A stretch of DNA of 51,585 bases from Anaerolineae bacterium (GTDB lineage Bacteria > Chloroflexota > Anaerolineae > UBA4142 > SHND01), in NCBI GenBank assembly GCA_020851635.1, contig JADZCJ010000115.1, forward strand, positions 1-51,585, read 5' to 3'. Of this stretch, positions 49,509 through 51,585 are shown piece by piece. The stretch's first letter is position 1; each line of letters begins with the position of its first letter. A program made the translations under genes and the position numbers. The notes under the pieces were generated by a model that saw only the letters and a list, made by a program, of their open reading frames with translations, did no database searches and was not told the origin of the DNA.

Positions 49509-50143
49509 TCGATGATCGTTCCCGTGGAAGACAGCCGTATTCCATTCCATTCCAAACAGACCAGACCATCCTGCTGCTGTTCGGCGACGACCAATCCGGT
49601 ATTTTCGAGAATGTGCCGATAAGCAAAGGTATACCCAACATTGGCAAATATCAGGGGCAGCATCGAATGAAAAATGCCCGCGTGACCCACAAGAAGAATA
49701 TGCGTATCCTTGTTTTCGTATTTGGTCACGATATTACTGATAAACGGGACAAACCGGGCTCGCATCTCGTTGAAACTCTCGCCGTTGGGCATACGGGCAT
49801 CCAGATCGCGCGCCGCCATCCATTGCTCAAACAGTTTGGTATAGGCATTCCATGCGTCCGCATCCATGCGCCCTTCCAGATCTCCCGCATCATGCTCGCG
49901 GAGCGCAGTGGTAATTTGAATCGGCAAGCTGTGCGGCGCATTGAGGATTTCCGCCGTTTGCCGCGCCCGCAGCATGGGGCTGGCATACAGCTCGACAAGA
50001 GGCACGTCGCGTAATTTTTCGGCGAGCGCCTCCGCCTGTTCAATCCCCCTGGCAGTCAACGGATGAATCTCGTCATCCTTGTTGGAAAACTGTCGGGTAA
50101 CGTTCGCTTCACTTTCGCCGTGACGGACAAAATAGAGACGCAT
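49505..50143 (-). CDS. Histidine phosphatase family protein (phosphoglycerate-mutase-like)
   Basis: 212 residues. The catalytic RHGES motif is at residues 7-11 with His8 as the phospho-acceptor. LYASPMLRARQTAEIL and LLVGHAGIFHSML (second histidine) complete the site. Members dephosphorylate sugars, cofactors (such as alpha-ribazole phosphate) or proteins. It begins the overlapping four-gene operon, 17 bases after the ABC permease stop. Confidence 0.88.
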   Translation of the reverse strand: MRLYFVRHGESEANVTRQFSNKDDEIHPLTARGIEQAEALAEKLRDVPLVELYASPMLRARQTAEILNAPHSLPIQITTALREHDAGDLEGRMDADAWNAYTKLFEQWMAARDLDARMPNGESFNEMRARFVPFISNIVTKYENKDTHILLVGHAGIFHSMLPLIFANVGYTFAYRHILENTGLVVAEQQQDGLVCLEWNGIRLSSTGTIIE

Positions 50144-50160
50144 GAATGGGCAGATGTTGT

Positions 50161-51432
50161 TTATTGTTTCTCGTAGGGGATGCCTTCAGCGGCAGGCGGG
50201 CGCACCCTGCCGACGACGCCCGCAAGCACGATCATGGTGGCAAGATAGGGCGCCATAAGCAAAAACTCGGACGGGATCACGCTCGTCAGAATCTGGAGCT
50301 TGAGCTGGAGTGAATCCATAAACCCAAAGAGCAGCGAAGCGCCAAATGCTCCAAACGGGTTCCAATTGCCAAAGATCATTGCGGCGAGGGCAATAAAACC
50401 GCGTCCATTGCTCATCAACTTGTCAAACCGCCCGACCGACCCAAGCGTGAGAAAACACCCCGCCAGCGCCGCAAGCACGCCCGCGAAAACAACATTGATG
50501 TAGCGGATCTGGAACACATTGACGCCCAGTGTGTCCGCCGCTTTGGGATGCTCCCCCACCGCGCGCGTGCGCAAGCCCCAGCGCGTCGAAAATAACAGGA
50601 AATGGACAAAAAACATGAGCACAAGCGCCGCGTAAACCATGATGTTTTGGTCAAACAAGATCACACCCAGGATTGGAATATCCGACAGAAAAGGAATGGC
50701 GATCTTGCCAAAGGTGCCGCTGTTGTTTAGCGAATGGATCGGGGTCAACCAGCGCAAATTCAGATAAGTTGTCAAGCCCGCCGCAAAAATGTTGATGATC
50801 GTGCCGCTGATGATCTGGTCCACTTTGAAACGAATCGAAAAAACCGCATGTACCCCCGCGATCAACGCCCCGCTTACCAGTCCGGAAACCAGTCCAAGCC
50901 ACAGACTGTCTGTCACACTCGCCACGATTACCGAGACAAACGCCGCAGTCAACATCATGCCTTCGATGGCAATATTGATAATGCCCGAACGTTCACACAT
51001 GATGCCGCTCAATGCGCCGAGCAGAAACGGGACCGAACGAATCAGCGTGCTTTCCGCCAGACCCGTCAGGTTCAACGACGCGCCGCGTATGCTCCACGTC
51101 AAAAAGATAGCAAGCAGCAAGAGTGAAACGCTGCCAAACAATACCGCGCTGTTGGTGAGCCCGCGGACCAAATGATACAGACCAAAGCCAATCAGCAGCA
51201 GAGACAAAACCAGATTCGTCGTCGAGGTGGGCAGCTTGACCTCCGGCAGCTGAATGGGGTCGCCGCCGCCCGTGAAACGATAAGTCGAGACCTGATCGGC
51301 GGGCACGTTGAGCGCCAGAAACCACAACACCAGCAGACCCAGCACGATGATGATCGCGCCGGTGAGCCATCGTCGCTGCTGCGCCGCATCCGCCGTGCGC
51401 CGCACGACCGCAGACGTTACCATGCCAAACAT
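50161..51432 (-). CDS. Nucleoside-type ABC transporter permease (BmpA/YufQ-associated)
   Basis: 423 residues with about ten hydrophobic segments. LSGIMCERSGIINIAIEGMMLTAAF and GEHPKAADTLGVNVFQIRYI are hallmarks of the permeases that work with BMP/PnrA nucleoside-binding lipoproteins. The first 125 residues are longer than usual and add extra membrane segments. ATG at 51432 or 51423 could start it. Partner ATPase and permease genes are expected beyond the window edge. Uptake of nucleosides would feed the nucleoside hydrolase-ribokinase operon at 34772 (inference). Confidence 0.87.
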   Translation of the reverse strand: MFGMVTSAVVRRTADAAQQRRWLTGAIIIVLGLLVLWFLALNVPADQVSTYRFTGGGDPIQLPEVKLPTSTTNLVLSLLLIGFGLYHLVRGLTNSAVLFGSVSLLLLAIFLTWSIRGASLNLTGLAESTLIRSVPFLLGALSGIMCERSGIINIAIEGMMLTAAFVSVIVASVTDSLWLGLVSGLVSGALIAGVHAVFSIRFKVDQIISGTIINIFAAGLTTYLNLRWLTPIHSLNNSGTFGKIAIPFLSDIPILGVILFDQNIMVYAALVLMFFVHFLLFSTRWGLRTRAVGEHPKAADTLGVNVFQIRYINVVFAGVLAALAGCFLTLGSVGRFDKLMSNGRGFIALAAMIFGNWNPFGAFGASLLFGFMDSLQLKLQILTSVIPSEFLLMAPYLATMIVLAGVVGRVRPPAAEGIPYEKQ

Positions 51433-51474
51433 AGGAAATGATTTGGATTTAATTTCGAATTTAGTACTACAACG

Positions 51475-51585
51475 TTACTTTGGTTTTAACCTGCGAAGTT
51501 CTCGCAGATGTCGTTTGCGATGCGAGAGGTAGGCGGCATAATTCTGCTGTTGAATGCGCTCGATCTCTGCCAGAACCCCTTGCTC
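51475..51585 (-). CDS. 3' end of an unidentified gene, cut by the window edge
   Basis: On the minus strand an open frame enters from the edge and ends in TAA at 51475-51477. The 36 visible residues are charged and helical (LAEIERIQQQNYAAYLSHR, then a Lys/Arg-rich tail), suggesting a coiled coil or nucleic-acid-binding end. Its stop is 42 bases before the ABC permease start. Function cannot be assigned. Confidence 0.5.
   Translation of the reverse strand, partial: EQGVLAEIERIQQQNYAAYLSHRKRHLRELRRLKPK

Noticed and set aside
48899-50014. Long plus-strand open frame (371 codons)
   Set aside because: It is antisense to three overlapping, recognisable minus-strand genes and has no protein-like features; high G+C opens such frames.

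Overview
This window looks like a chromosomal segment of a G+C-rich, free-living bacterium, most likely a member of the Chloroflexota (Anaerolineae-like). That placement is inference. It rests on Ala/Pro/Thr-rich lipoprotein linkers without outer-membrane proteins, MalT/SARP-type regulators, a PucC-type transporter and several promoters whose -10 element sits almost on the start codon. No rRNA, tRNA, CRISPR array, transposase or phage gene was recognised.

Layout. 1-7804 (+) is a sugar-use operon: a LacI regulator with a tandem palindromic operator, a binding protein, two permeases and a GH65 phosphorylase fused to beta-phosphoglucomutase. 7777-12694 (-) holds an aldehyde dehydrogenase, an FGGY kinase and a sphingosine-1-phosphate-lyase-like PLP enzyme, possibly one catabolic route. 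12753-12966 is a hairpin-rich intergenic repeat region. 13054-19480 (+) carries a NACHT-like/HEAT NTPase, a VOC protein, a GH13 glucosidase and a zinc-type ABC importer. 19482-24047 (-) carries a Fur-family regulator with a TTGCAA-type palindrome, a CbiMN-CbiQ-CbiO nickel/cobalt importer and a PucC-family MFS protein. 24135-27517 (-) is an OpuB-like osmoprotectant importer.

27633-29352 is a decayed SARP/MalT-type regulator joined to an FN3-like fragment. 29371-32436 (+) is a metal regulon: a DtxR/MntR regulator behind three TTTAG-N6-CTAAA boxes, a two-domain multicopper oxidase and a ZIP transporter with an extra outer domain. Next come an ICMT-like methyltransferase and a GT87-like membrane protein. 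34593-38440 (+) is a ribonucleoside-use operon (nucleoside hydrolase, ribokinase) that also carries a paired-repeat membrane protein and a UroD/MtaA-like protein. 38426-39501 (-) is a run of very small, mostly membrane-associated proteins.

39744-51585 is mostly housekeeping: an amidase, a lipoprotein next to a 100-bp MITE-like element, homoserine kinase, threonine synthase, pyrophosphatase, a metallophosphoesterase and an overlapping operon (histidine phosphatase, a protein with a motif I associate with injection-system clusters, DUF2332, TauE/SafE). It ends in a BmpA-type nucleoside ABC permease and a gene cut by the window edge.

The strongest candidates for something little described are the DtxR-oxidase-ZIP operon, the kinase/lyase/dehydrogenase cassette and the small-protein run. 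Start codons were reset from first-ATG calls wherever a Shine-Dalgarno sequence, stop-start overlap or promoter decided the matter.
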